From assembly GCF_000378945.1 (NCBI RefSeq), contig NZ_KB900539.1, forward strand, positions 2,871,234-2,935,233: a stretch of DNA of 64,000 nt. Reading direction: 5' to 3'. A program made the position numbers and the translations under genes. Positions 30,861 through 39,835 of this stretch are shown here, piece by piece. Numbering within the stretch: position 1 is the first letter of the stretch; every line of letters starts with the position of its first letter. The DNA is from Methyloversatilis universalis EHg5. Lineage in GTDB: Bacteria > Pseudomonadota > Gammaproteobacteria > Burkholderiales > Rhodocyclaceae. Under the pieces are notes generated by a model. That model did no database searches. It worked only from the letters and a program-made list of their open reading frames with translations, and was not told the origin of the DNA.

Positions 30861-32195
30861 TTAGGGCGCAGGCGGTGCGGCGCGACGTTCGCTGCCGCTG
30901 CGCTCACCGCCCTTGCCACCGGCCGCAGCACCCTGCCGGCCTTCGCCTCGCACGGCGCGGCCGCCCGGCGGCGCGTCGTCCAGCTTCACGGTGTCGCCTT
31001 CGCGCAGACGGTCCACGCCGTCGGTCACCACCCGCTCGCCCGGCTGCAGGCCGTCTGTCACCTGCTGCTGCTCGCCTTCGAGCACACCCACCCTGACCGG
31101 CCGCATGGTCGCCTTGCGGTCCTCGCCGATCACGTAGACGAAGGGGCCGCTGGCGCCGCGCTGCATCGCGGTCACCGGCACCACGGTGACGCCGGCCAGC
31201 GTATCGACCCGCAGCCGCACATTCACGAACTGGTTCGGGAACAGCGCGCCGTCGTCATTGGCAAAGATCGCCTTGGCCTTCACCGTGCCGGTGGCGACAT
31301 CGATCTGGTTGTCCAGAATGCGCAGCGTGCCGGTGGCAAGCACCGTGCGGTTCTCGCGGTCGCGCGCCTCGACCGGCAGACCGCCGCGCGCAATCGCGCC
31401 GCGCACCTGCGCGAGCTGCGGTTCGGGCAGCGCGAACACCACCGAAATCGGCGCTTCCTGGGTCAGCGTCAGCAGGCCATTGGTGTCCGAGGTGCGCACG
31501 ATATTGCCCGGCGTGGCCTGGCGCAGGCCCACGCGGCCGCTGATCGGCGCGGTGATGCGCGCGTACTTCAGCGACAGCTGGGCGTTGGCGATGGTGGCGT
31601 CGTCGGCCAGCACCGCCGCTTCGTACTGCCGCACCAGCGAACGCTGGTTGCTCACCTGCTGGGCGGCGATGGAATCCTGCGCCAGCAGCGTTTCGTAGCG
31701 CGCCAGATCTTCCTTCGCATTGACCAGCAGCGCCTGGTTGCGCGCCTTCGCAGCCTGACCCTGGGCCAGTTCCACCTCGAAGGCGCGCGGATCGATCTGC
31801 GCCAGCAGATCGCCCTTCTTCACCCGCTGGCCTTCGGTGAAATGCAGCGACTGCAGTTCGCCCTCGACCCGGCTGCGCACCACCACGCTTTCGATCGCGG
31901 TCACCGTACCCAGCGCCGACAGGTGCACCGGCAGGTCGGTGCGCACCGCCAGCGCGCTGCCCACGCGCGGCTCGCCGCCGAAACGGCGGCCGCCCGGCGG
32001 CCCGCCCGCAGCGCCGCCCGGTCGCGGCCCACCCGGCCCCATGCCCGGCGGGCCGCCCTCGCCGTCGGTCGGCTTGGTGCGCTGGTAGGCGTAATAGCCG
32101 CCGGCGCTCAGGCCAGCCAGCAGCAGAAGCATCATGACCCAGGGCCAGCGCGGCTTGCGCGTGGCCGGGGTGGAAGAAGGTGCGGAAGTGGTCAT
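30861..32195 (-). CDS. mdtA: RND efflux periplasmic adaptor, MdtA/MuxA type
   Basis: The 444-residue membrane fusion protein has an N-terminal membrane anchor (PWVMMLLLLAGLSAGGYYAY, about 20-39) rather than a lipoprotein cysteine. A Gly/Pro-rich linker follows (about 47-75), then barrel-sandwich and alpha-hairpin domains (LHFTEGQRVKKGDLLAQIDP is the lipoyl-like half-motif) and beta-barrel domains. The C-terminus is Gly/Arg/Ala-rich. The ATG at 32195 (MTTSAPSSTP) is chosen because upstream residues lack adaptor homology. It is the first gene of mdtA-mdtB-mdtC-OMF. The 276 bases upstream contain the terminator of the preceding operon and presumably its promoter, which I cannot place. Confidence 0.92.
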   Translation of the reverse strand: MTTSAPSSTPATRKPRWPWVMMLLLLAGLSAGGYYAYQRTKPTDGEGGPPGMGPGGPRPGGAAGGPPGGRRFGGEPRVGSALAVRTDLPVHLSALGTVTAIESVVVRSRVEGELQSLHFTEGQRVKKGDLLAQIDPRAFEVELAQGQAAKARNQALLVNAKEDLARYETLLAQDSIAAQQVSNQRSLVRQYEAAVLADDATIANAQLSLKYARITAPISGRVGLRQATPGNIVRTSDTNGLLTLTQEAPISVVFALPEPQLAQVRGAIARGGLPVEARDRENRTVLATGTLRILDNQIDVATGTVKAKAIFANDDGALFPNQFVNVRLRVDTLAGVTVVPVTAMQRGASGPFVYVIGEDRKATMRPVRVGVLEGEQQQVTDGLQPGERVVTDGVDRLREGDTVKLDDAPPGGRAVRGEGRQGAAAGGKGGERSGSERRAAPPAP

Positions 32196-32413
32196 CGCTC
32201 GTTCTGTCGGTTCGGAGCCGTCGGGCCGCGACGCGAACCGTCGGAGCCGGACAGGAAAGGCCGGCGCAAGGCCGGCAGAGACGCGATTATCGTGCAGCCG
32301 TGTTAACGCTGCCGCCAGCAGCCGCGGCGGCTTGTGAATGGCGTGTAAATCGCGGTCACACCGCGCTATCCGTGGCGCCGCGACGGCATGGCGAGCGAGC
32401 GCGAAAGGCAGGC

Positions 32414-32443
32414 AAAAAAATGGCGCGGGACAGGCCCGCGCCA
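32414..32443 (-). terminator. Rho-independent terminator of the acrAB-OMF operon
   Basis: On the minus strand TGGCGCGGG (32443-32435) pairs with CCCGCGCCA (32429-32421) and is followed by seven T residues (32420-32414). It lies 28 bases after the outer membrane factor stop and separates the two efflux operons. Confidence 0.93.
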
Positions 32444-32471
32444 AACTTCCTTGGAGGAGGAGAGGGAATCT

Positions 32472-33935
32472 TCAGCGGGACGCGGTGGGCGCGTTCTCCA
32501 GCTTTTCGTCGTCGCCGCCGGTCGGGATCTGCCCGGACCAGCCGCCGCCCAGTGCCTGGTAGGTATTCACCAGCGCGGTCACGCGGTCCAGCCGCGTGGC
32601 GATGAGCTGGCGTTCGGCCGACAGCTTTTCGCGCTCGGCGTCGAGCAGCACGATGCGGCTGGCGCGGCCGGCGCTGTAGTTCTTTTCCGCCAGATCGCGC
32701 GCCTTGCGGGTGGCGTCGTACAGCGTGGCGGTTTCGTCCATCGCCTCTTTCGCACCGCGGGCGGCGGACAGCGTGCTCAGCGCGTCGCCGTAGGCCTGGC
32801 GCGCCGCCTGCTGGTAGGTCTGGGCGATCTGCGCGCGCTCGGCTTCGGACTGCGCGACGATGGCACGCGTGCTGAGCAGGCCGACCAGCGGCTGGGCGAT
32901 GGCAGCGCCGATGTTCCAGGTGCGGGCGGACGACGACAGCAGGCTGCCCAGCGCCGCACTCTCCCCACCCAGGCCGGCGGTCAGCGAAACGGTCGGGAAC
33001 CACTGGGTGCGCGCCACTTCGACGCTCAGGCTGGCCGCGGCCAGATTGGCTTCGGCGGCGCGCACGTCGGCGCGGCGGGCCAGCAGGTCGGAACTGAGAC
33101 CGGCCGGAATTTCCGGCTGCACCGCCAGCGTCGACAGCGCCAGACCGCGCTCCGGAATCTTCTCGACCAGTTCGCGCGGCGAGCGGCCGAGCAGCACCGC
33201 GAGCGCGGTTTCCGCCTGTTCGCGCGCGCTGCGCGTGGTGGCCAGCGCCGCCGCGACACTGGCGCGTTCGGAGCGTGAAATCTCCAGATCGTAGCCGCTC
33301 AGCGCACCGCCGGCGAACTGCTTCTCGCGCAGCGCCAGCGCGGCTTCGCGGGTGGCCAGGGTCTGCGCCAGCAGCGCCTCGTCGGCGTCCAGCGCGCGCA
33401 GATTGAAGTAGGCGCGCGCCACCTGGGCGGTCACTGACGCGCGCAGCCCTTCCAGCGCATAACGGCTGGCCGCCAGCTGCTGGCGGGCCACGTCGCGCTG
33501 GCCGGACAGGCGGCCGAACAGATCCAGTTCGTAGGACGCCGAAATGCCGCCCAGCACCGTGTTGTACTGGCGCGAACGGCCGGGTATCGGGCGCTCGTTG
33601 CTGTACTGCTGGCGCGAGCCTGACAGCGACACGCTGGCGTCCGGCAGGCGGTTGATGCGCACCAGATCGAGCGTGGCGCGAGACGCCTGCACCCGCTGCG
33701 CGGCGATCACCACGTCGTCGTTGCGCGCCAGCGCTTCGGCGATCAAACCGTCCAGTACCGGGTCACGGAAGCTCTGCCACCACTGGTCGAGTTCGGCCGG
33801 CGTCTGCGCGCTGACCGCGGGCAGGTCGAGTTCGGGCGTGGCCTGCGGCGTCAGTGCGCAGGCCGACAGCAGCGCGGCTGCGACCGCTGCCGCCAGCACG
33901 CTGCGGCGGCTGCGATCAATGATGGGCATGGACAT
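32472..33935 (-). CDS. Outer membrane efflux lipoprotein (OprM/AdeC-type OMF) of the AcrAB pump
   Basis: The 487-residue TolC-family outer membrane factor has a lipoprotein signal ending LLSAC (Cys about 26) and two OEP repeats. It includes GLSSDLLARRADVRAAEANL, the family-typical segment. It overlaps the end of acrB by 20 bases, indicating coupled translation, and an ATG two codons further in is also possible. It ends at a strong terminator, so acrA-acrB-OMF is a self-contained tripartite efflux operon. Confidence 0.92.
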   Translation of the reverse strand: MSMPIIDRSRRSVLAAAVAAALLSACALTPQATPELDLPAVSAQTPAELDQWWQSFRDPVLDGLIAEALARNDDVVIAAQRVQASRATLDLVRINRLPDASVSLSGSRQQYSNERPIPGRSRQYNTVLGGISASYELDLFGRLSGQRDVARQQLAASRYALEGLRASVTAQVARAYFNLRALDADEALLAQTLATREAALALREKQFAGGALSGYDLEISRSERASVAAALATTRSAREQAETALAVLLGRSPRELVEKIPERGLALSTLAVQPEIPAGLSSDLLARRADVRAAEANLAAASLSVEVARTQWFPTVSLTAGLGGESAALGSLLSSSARTWNIGAAIAQPLVGLLSTRAIVAQSEAERAQIAQTYQQAARQAYGDALSTLSAARGAKEAMDETATLYDATRKARDLAEKNYSAGRASRIVLLDAEREKLSAERQLIATRLDRVTALVNTYQALGGGWSGQIPTGGDDEKLENAPTASR

Positions 33936-36900
33936 GGGGCTGCTCCGGCTTGTGCACCTTCAGTTCGTCTTCCGGCGTCGCCAGGCGGCGATCGACGATG
34001 AGCTTGTAGAACAGGGGCACGAAGAAAATGGCAAGGAAGGTGGCGGCCACCATGCCGCCGATGACGCCAGTACCGACCGACACCCGCGCGCCGGCGCCTG
34101 CACCGCTGGAAATTGCCAGCGGCAGCACGCCGAGGATGAAGGCGAGCGAGGTCATGATGATGGGGCGCAGGCGCAGGCGGGCTGCCTCGATCGCCGCGGC
34201 GGCGACCGGATAGCCTTCCTGGTGCTTCAGCACCGCGTATTCGACGATCAGGATGGCGTTCTTGGCCGACAGGCCGAGCAGCGTCACCAGACCGATCTGG
34301 AAATACACGTCATTGGTCATGCCGCGCAGCCACACCGCGGTCAGTGCACCGAAGATGCCGAAAGGCATGGCCAGCAGCACCGAGAACGGCAGCGACCACT
34401 TCTCGTACTGCGCCGCCAGGATGAGGAACACCATGACCGCAGCCAGAATCAGCGCCACCGCCGCCGCGCTGGACACGCGCTTTTCCTGGAAGGCGGCGCC
34501 GGTCCATTCGAAGCTGAGGTCGCCCGGCAGATCCTTCACCAGACGTTCCACTTCGGCGATGGCCTGACCGGACGAAAAGCCCGGGCCGGCCTGACCCATC
34601 AGCTTCACCGCCGGCAGGTTGTTGTAGCGGTCCACCGTGTCCGGGCCGGCGCTGTAATTCACCTTGGCGAAGGCAGACACCGGCACCATGTCGCCGGCGG
34701 CGTTCTTCACGTACAGCCGGCCGATGTCTTCCGGCGAACGGCGGTACTGGCTTTCGGCGGACATGAGCACCTGCCACACGCGACCGAACTTGTTGAAGTC
34801 GTTCACGTAATAGGTACCGAGCGTGCCGGACAGCGTGGTGAAGGCGTCATTCATCGAAATGCCGAGCGACTTGGCGCGTTCGCGGTCGACGTCGACATAG
34901 AGCTGGGGCGCGTTCGGCCGCCACAGCGTCTGCAGGCCGCCGGCCAGCACCTTGCTCTGATGCGAGGCGCCGATCAGCGCACCCATGCCTTCGACCAGCT
35001 TGGGCGTGCCGCCGTCGCCGCGGTTCTGCAGATAGAACTCGAAACCGCCGGTATTGCCCAGACCGAAAATGGCCGGCGGGTTGAAGGCCAGCACCAGTGC
35101 CTCCTTGATGCCCGCGGTCTTGCCGAACAGTTCCCCCACCAGCTGCTGCGTGGTCATCTGCCGCTCGTCCCAGTGCTTCTGGCTCACGAAGATGGTGGCC
35201 GCGCTGTTCTTGAAGCCGCCGCCGATGAAATCCATGCCGGCAAAGGCCATCACGTGTTCGTTGGCCGGGTTGGACTGGATGGCCCTGATCACCTCGTTCA
35301 CCACTTCGTCGGTGCGTTCCAGCGTCGCGCCATCCGGCAGGAACACCGCCGCGATGTAATAGCCCTGGTCCTCGTCCGGCACCAGCGAGCCCGGGGTCTT
35401 GGTCCACAGGCCGGCGGTGATGGCCACCATGCCGGCGAACAGCAGCACGCCGACCGCCGAGCGGCGGATCATCCAGGTGACCGCGCCGGTGTAGCGGTGA
35501 GTGACGCGGGTAAACCAGTCGTTGAACCACACGAAGATGCGGGCGGTGCTCTTGTGCTCGTTCTTCAGCAGCGCCACGCACAGCGCCGGCGTCATGGTCA
35601 GCGCCACCAGGCCGGACAGCACGACGGCGATCGATATGGTGACCGCGAACTGGCGGTACAGCTCGCCGGTCAGGCCGCCGAGGAAGGCGATCGGCACGAA
35701 CACCGCGGTCAGCACCAGCACGATGGCGACCACCGGACCAGTCACTTCGTGCATCGCCTTGAGCGCCGCCTCGCGGGCGGTCAGGTGCTGTTCGTGCATG
35801 ATGCGCTCGACGTTTTCCAGCACGACGATCGCGTCATCCACCACGATGCCGATCGCCAGCACCATGCCGAACAGCGTAAGCGTGTTGATCGAGTAGCCGA
35901 GCAGATGCAGGCCGGCGAAGGTGCCGAGCAGCGACACCGGCACCGCCAGCACCGGAATCAGCGTGGCGCGGATGTTCTGCAGGAAGATGAACACCACGAT
36001 GAACACCAGGATCATCGCCTCGCCCAGCGTCTTCACCACCTCCTTGATCGACACCTCGACGAAGCGCGTGGTGTCGTACGGAATCGAATAGGTGAGGTCG
36101 GCCGGGAAGCGGGTGGCCATTTCGGCGACCGCGCCCTTCACTTCCTTGGCCACGTCCAGCGCATTGGCGCCCGGCTGCAGGAACACGCCCATCAGCACTG
36201 CCGGCTTGCCGTTGTAGGTGCCGTTGAAGTCGTTGTCCTTGGACCCCAGCTCCACCCGCGCGACGTCGCGCAGACGCAGCTTGGAGCCGTCGGCGTTCGA
36301 ACGCAGGATGATGTTGTCGAATTCCTCGACCGTGGACAGCCGGCCCTTGGTGGTAATCGTATAGACCATGTCCTGGCCGCCGCCGGTGGGCGACTGGCCG
36401 ATCTTGCCGGCGGCGAACTGGGCGTTCTGGTCGCGCAGCGCGGCCGCGATTTCCGGCACCGTAACGCCGAGCTGGGTCATGCGGTCCGGCCGCAGCCAGA
36501 TGCGCATCGCGTAGTCCTTGGCACCGAAGATCTGCACGTTGGTGGTGCCCGGAATCTTCTTGATGTTGTCCAGCACGTTCAGCGTCACGTAGTTCGACGC
36601 GTACAGCTGCTCATGGGTGCCGTTGGGCGAGTAGAAAGCGAAGACCGCGAGGAAGGCGGACGAGCCCTTCTCGACCACCACGCCCTGGCGACGCACCTCT
36701 TCCGGCAGCCGGGCGTCGGCCTGCTTGACCCGGTTGTTCACGTTCACCGCCGCCTTGTCCGGGTCGGTGCCGATTTCGAAGGTGACGTAGATTTCGACCA
36801 CGCCATTCGAGGTCGAGGTCGAGCGCATGTACATCATGCCCTCGACGCCGGTGATGACGCTTTCCAGCGGCGCGGCCACGGTCTGGGCGATGGTTTCGGC

Positions 36901-37062
36901 CGATGCGCCTGGATACACCGCGCGCACCATCACTTCAGGCGGCGCGATTTCCGGGTACTGCGCGATCGGCAGCGTGCGCATCGCCGCCAGGCCCGCCAGC
37001 GCGATCAGGATCGAGATGACGAAGGCGAAGATGGGCCGGTCTATGAAGAAACGGGAGAACAT
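33916..37062 (-). CDS. acrB: RND multidrug efflux permease, AcrB/MexB (HAE1) type
   Basis: The 1048-residue inner membrane proton antiporter begins MFSRFFIDRPIFAFVISI, characteristic of hydrophobe/amphiphile efflux-1 permeases. IVVDDAIVVLENVER in TM4 provides the aspartate pair of the proton pathway. It has two periplasmic pore/docking loops and the usual 12 helices. A His-rich end (HVHAHH) is unusual but short. It lies 9 bases after acrA and overlaps the OMF gene. Such pumps expel dyes, detergents and antibiotics, but the actual substrates are unknown here. Confidence 0.94.
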   Translation of the reverse strand: MFSRFFIDRPIFAFVISILIALAGLAAMRTLPIAQYPEIAPPEVMVRAVYPGASAETIAQTVAAPLESVITGVEGMMYMRSTSTSNGVVEIYVTFEIGTDPDKAAVNVNNRVKQADARLPEEVRRQGVVVEKGSSAFLAVFAFYSPNGTHEQLYASNYVTLNVLDNIKKIPGTTNVQIFGAKDYAMRIWLRPDRMTQLGVTVPEIAAALRDQNAQFAAGKIGQSPTGGGQDMVYTITTKGRLSTVEEFDNIILRSNADGSKLRLRDVARVELGSKDNDFNGTYNGKPAVLMGVFLQPGANALDVAKEVKGAVAEMATRFPADLTYSIPYDTTRFVEVSIKEVVKTLGEAMILVFIVVFIFLQNIRATLIPVLAVPVSLLGTFAGLHLLGYSINTLTLFGMVLAIGIVVDDAIVVLENVERIMHEQHLTAREAALKAMHEVTGPVVAIVLVLTAVFVPIAFLGGLTGELYRQFAVTISIAVVLSGLVALTMTPALCVALLKNEHKSTARIFVWFNDWFTRVTHRYTGAVTWMIRRSAVGVLLFAGMVAITAGLWTKTPGSLVPDEDQGYYIAAVFLPDGATLERTDEVVNEVIRAIQSNPANEHVMAFAGMDFIGGGFKNSAATIFVSQKHWDERQMTTQQLVGELFGKTAGIKEALVLAFNPPAIFGLGNTGGFEFYLQNRGDGGTPKLVEGMGALIGASHQSKVLAGGLQTLWRPNAPQLYVDVDRERAKSLGISMNDAFTTLSGTLGTYYVNDFNKFGRVWQVLMSAESQYRRSPEDIGRLYVKNAAGDMVPVSAFAKVNYSAGPDTVDRYNNLPAVKLMGQAGPGFSSGQAIAEVERLVKDLPGDLSFEWTGAAFQEKRVSSAAAVALILAAVMVFLILAAQYEKWSLPFSVLLAMPFGIFGALTAVWLRGMTNDVYFQIGLVTLLGLSAKNAILIVEYAVLKHQEGYPVAAAAIEAARLRLRPIIMTSLAFILGVLPLAISSGAGAGARVSVGTGVIGGMVAATFLAIFFVPLFYKLIVDRRLATPEDELKVHKPEQPHVHAHH

Positions 37063-37071
37063 GGCGTCTCC

Positions 37072-38298
37072 TTACTTCGCGGCCGGCGCGGCAGCGGCCG
37101 CCGGCGGCTGGGCCGGCGCGCTGCCGTCATCGATATTCACCGGCGAGCCGGGCACGAAGATGCGCGCCATGCCATCGACAATGACCCGGTCGCCGGCCTG
37201 CAGGCCTTCGCGGATCACCCATGCGTTGGCCAGTTCACCGTCCAGGCGGGCCCATTCGCCCAGCTTGACCGGACGCGGCTGGGCAATGGTCTTGCCGTCC
37301 TTTTCCGCGATCACGTACACGAACTTGCCCTGCGCGCTGTCGAGCACCGCGCGCTGCGGCACCGCCAGCGCGTCCGGCCGGCTGGCGCCGGCCAGCTGCA
37401 CGCGCACGAACTGGCCCGGCGACAGCCGGCCCTCCTTGTTGTCGAAGGTGGCACGCAGCGCGAAGGCGCCGGTCGAGGTGTCCGCCTTGTAATCCTGGAA
37501 ACCGAGACGGCCGGACAGCGGGATGGCCGCGCCGTCCGAGCCCTTGAGCTGCACGGTGAAGCCCTTGGGGTCGAGCTTCAGCACGCCGCGCGCCACCTCT
37601 TCACGGGTGCGCAGGTATTCGACTTCACCCACCCCGAAATTCACGTAGGCCGGGTCGGTCTGCGCCAGCGTGGTGAGCAGGCTGTCGGCGCCGGCCACCG
37701 CCAGACTGCCTTCCACCTTCTGCGCCCGGCCGGCCACGCCGGCCAGCGGCGCGCGCACGTCGGTGTAACCGAGATCGATGTTCGCCTGCTGCAGCTGGGC
37801 TTCGGCCGCCTTGACCGCGGCACGCGCCAGATCGCGGGTGGACAGCGCGTCGTCCGCTTCCTTGCGGCTGGCCGCTTCGGCTTCGGCCAGCGGCTTCACC
37901 CGTGCGTATTCGCGCTCGGCCTGTGCGAGCTGCGCCTTGGCCTGGTCGAGCTGGGCGTCGGCGGCAGCGACCCGGGCGCGGTAAGGCGCCGGGTCGATGC
38001 GGAACATGACCTGACCTTCCCGGATGCGCTGGCCTTCTTCGTACAGCCGCTTCTCGACGATGCCGGTCACCCGGGCACGGACTTCGATCTCGCGCGAGCC
38101 GGCCACCTGACCGACGTAATCGAAGTGCACCGGCACTTCGCGCGGCGCCACCTGCAGCACCTTGACCGCGGCTGGCGGCATGCCGCCACCGGCGTGTTCG
38201 CCGCCCTTGTCCTTGCCGCAACCCGCCAGTGCCAGCGCAAGCACCGTCGCGGACAGCAGGCCCGCGCGCCGAATGAAATCCGTCCCTGTATTCATCAT
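37072..38298 (-). CDS. acrA: RND efflux periplasmic adaptor, AcrA/MexA type lipoprotein
   Basis: The 408-residue membrane fusion protein has a lipoprotein signal peptide ending LALAGC (Cys about 27). EVRARVTGIVEKRLYEEGQR marks the lipoyl/barrel-sandwich start, followed by a long alpha-hairpin (about 95-170) and beta-barrel domains, and an Ala/Pro-rich C-terminus. It bridges AcrB and the outer membrane channel. It is the first gene of the operon. Its promoter region carries a perfect palindrome overlapping the -35 and spacer (38384-38407), so repression by a TetR/AcrR-type regulator is likely. Confidence 0.93.
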   Translation of the reverse strand: MMNTGTDFIRRAGLLSATVLALALAGCGKDKGGEHAGGGMPPAAVKVLQVAPREVPVHFDYVGQVAGSREIEVRARVTGIVEKRLYEEGQRIREGQVMFRIDPAPYRARVAAADAQLDQAKAQLAQAEREYARVKPLAEAEAASRKEADDALSTRDLARAAVKAAEAQLQQANIDLGYTDVRAPLAGVAGRAQKVEGSLAVAGADSLLTTLAQTDPAYVNFGVGEVEYLRTREEVARGVLKLDPKGFTVQLKGSDGAAIPLSGRLGFQDYKADTSTGAFALRATFDNKEGRLSPGQFVRVQLAGASRPDALAVPQRAVLDSAQGKFVYVIAEKDGKTIAQPRPVKLGEWARLDGELANAWVIREGLQAGDRVIVDGMARIFVPGSPVNIDDGSAPAQPPAAAAAPAAK

Positions 38299-38379
38299 TC
38301 TTGTTCCCGGAATCTGACGCGGTCAGGCCGCGCGTATAGGAAGCACCCCCGATTTTCGGGCGCTTTTCTGTAGGTTCCG

Positions 38380-38407
38380 ATTATAAACATACATTCGTGT
38401 ATGTTTA
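38380..38407 (-). promoter_or_regulatory. acrA promoter with overlapping TetR/AcrR-type operator
   Basis: On the minus strand TAAACA (38407-38402) and TATAAT (38385-38380) form -35 and -10 boxes with a 16-base spacer. TAAACATACA (38384-38393) and TGTATGTTTA (38398-38407) are perfect 10-base inverted arms around TTCG, covering the -35 and the spacer. The core resembles the E. coli AcrR site (TACATACATT...). No tetR-type gene is adjacent. The nearest is at 48196-48900. Confidence 0.82.
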
Positions 38408-38477
38408 AAACGGGTGCGCGAAAAAATACGGGCGCAGGAAACCGTCCCGGGTACGACGGACAGGTGCAGGCGGAAAC

Positions 38478-38507
38478 GACACGGGGCGACCGCAGCCGCC
38501 CCGTGTC
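38478..38507 (-). terminator. Hairpin downstream of the response regulator gene
   Basis: GACACGGGGCG (38478-38488) and CGCCCCGTGTC (38497-38507) form a perfect 11-base stem about 95 bases after the response regulator stop. Only a short T run follows, so it is a weak intrinsic terminator isolating acrA from upstream transcription. The rest of 38299-38600 contains the acrA promoter and no gene. Confidence 0.6.
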
Positions 38508-38600
38508 AACCTGTCTGCCTCACCCCGCCCTTCAGTTCCGGTGCATGCGTGCTGGCCCGGAAGCAGCCGGTGATGCAGAAGACGGCGAAGCCGATCGATA

Positions 38601-39215
38601 TCAGACCAGACCGTGATCACGGGCCGCGCTGACCGCCGCGGTGCGGGTATCGACACCCAGTTCATGCAGGATGGCCGACACATGAGTGCGCACCGTGAAT
38701 TCGCTGACGCTGAGCTGCTGGGCGATCTGCTTGTTGGTGAGGCCGCCGCGCATCAGCTGCAGCACCTCGCGCTGCTTGGGCGTGAGCAGCACCGGTCTTT
38801 CGGTCGGATTGCCGCCGGGTGCGGCATTCAGCGTCGCCGGCGTGACCACGCGGCGCAGCAGCGCCTGTTCGATGGCGTCGCGCATGACCGCGAAACTGAC
38901 CGATTTCGGAATGTAGCCGCGGGCGCCGGCGGCGATCGCTTCGTCGATCAGCGACGGCGTGTAGCTGGCCGACACCACCAGCACCGGGCTGGTGGGAAAG
39001 CGCTGGCGGAAGGCGCGTATGCCGCGCACGCCATTCATGCCGGGCAGGCCGTGATCGAGCAGGATGAGGTCGAAATCCGCTGCGTCGTCGTCCAGTGCCA
39101 GACCGGCTTCGCAGCTGTCGGCTTCGCTCACCGTCAGTGCCGGGTCCAGGCTTTGCAGCATCGCGCGCAGTCCTTCGCGGAACAGCGCGTGGTCATCCAC
39201 GATCAGGAAGTGCAT
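38601..39215 (-). CDS. NarL/FixJ-family response regulator (LuxR-type DNA-binding domain)
   Basis: The 204-residue protein has a receiver domain (1-120) with the acidic pair at VDDHALFREG (Asp7-Asp8), phosphoacceptor Asp54 in ILLDHGLPGMNG and Lys104 in GYIPKS. A LuxR/NarL helix-turn-helix follows (about 140-200; LTPKQREVLQLMRGGLTNKQ). No histidine kinase gene is nearby, so it is an orphan regulator. It may act on acrAB downstream or on the cyanophycin genes upstream, but the sequence does not tell. The phosphoacceptor context LDHGLPG departs slightly from the usual LDxxMPG. Confidence 0.88.
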   Translation of the reverse strand: MHFLIVDDHALFREGLRAMLQSLDPALTVSEADSCEAGLALDDDAADFDLILLDHGLPGMNGVRGIRAFRQRFPTSPVLVVSASYTPSLIDEAIAAGARGYIPKSVSFAVMRDAIEQALLRRVVTPATLNAAPGGNPTERPVLLTPKQREVLQLMRGGLTNKQIAQQLSVSEFTVRTHVSAILHELGVDTRTAAVSAARDHGLV

Positions 39216-39373
39216 CGGTCGCCGGGTGTGTGTCCGTTGTCATGAGGGCCGCAGCCGGCGCCGATTGTAACGGCGCGTTACGGGCTGTGGCGCTCGGACA
39301 GGCTGGCGGCCGTGCGGTTCTCACGCGGGGCGAACTGGGGCCGGCAGCGGGCGTGGCGCCCGCCGGGCGGCGT

Positions 39374-39835
39374 TCAGAGGAAGCGGTCGAGGATGCGCCG
39401 GCTGGGGCGGTCAAGCTTTTTCATGTCGACCACCTCGTAGTGGATGCCGTGACTGTCGGTCACCAGCAGCCGGCCGCCGACGAGGCGGCGGATGTCGTCC
39501 TCGCTGCGCAGCGTGAAGCGGGTGGCGCCGCGGTCGGTCAGCACATCCCATTCGCAGGGCGTGGAAAAGCTGGACACGCCGGAAATCGCCCGCACCTGCG
39601 GCATGAATTCGCGGCGGGCGAGTTCGTCTTCGAGCAGCGCACGGCTGGCGGCTTCAAGCTCGTCCAGCCGGTCGAACCAGGCCAGTTCATGGCCGTCGGT
39701 CGACATCAGCGCCACGCCCTCGCCCGGTGCCGACAGCGGGAAGGCGCGCACCGGCAGCACGCCCGGATGACGCTGGCCGTCGCGGTCGATCAGCGCCAGC
39801 TGGCCGTGCGCGTCGCGTTCCAGTCGTATCGTCAT
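39374..39835 (-). CDS. DUF1854 protein of the cyanophycin locus
   Basis: The 153-residue soluble protein of the DUF1854 family starts MTIRLERDAHGQLALIDRDG and contains the conserved SSFSTPCEWDVLTDRGATRF segment. Family members occur almost always next to the cyanophycin-associated ABC transporter and cphA genes. Its biochemical role is unknown to me. The ATG overlaps the stop of the ABC transporter gene (ATGA), so the two are translationally coupled. Nearby ribosome and promoter signals are not distinctive. The 158 bases after it hold no gene. Confidence 0.82.
   Translation of the reverse strand: MTIRLERDAHGQLALIDRDGQRHPGVLPVRAFPLSAPGEGVALMSTDGHELAWFDRLDELEAASRALLEDELARREFMPQVRAISGVSSFSTPCEWDVLTDRGATRFTLRSEDDIRRLVGGRLLVTDSHGIHYEVVDMKKLDRPSRRILDRFL

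Noticed and set aside
33544-38373. A 1609-codon open frame on the plus strand opposite acrB, acrA and the outer membrane factor gene
   Set aside because: It is antisense to three well-supported efflux genes, is rich in His/Arg/Gln as expected from reverse-complemented GC-rich codons, and shows no domain.
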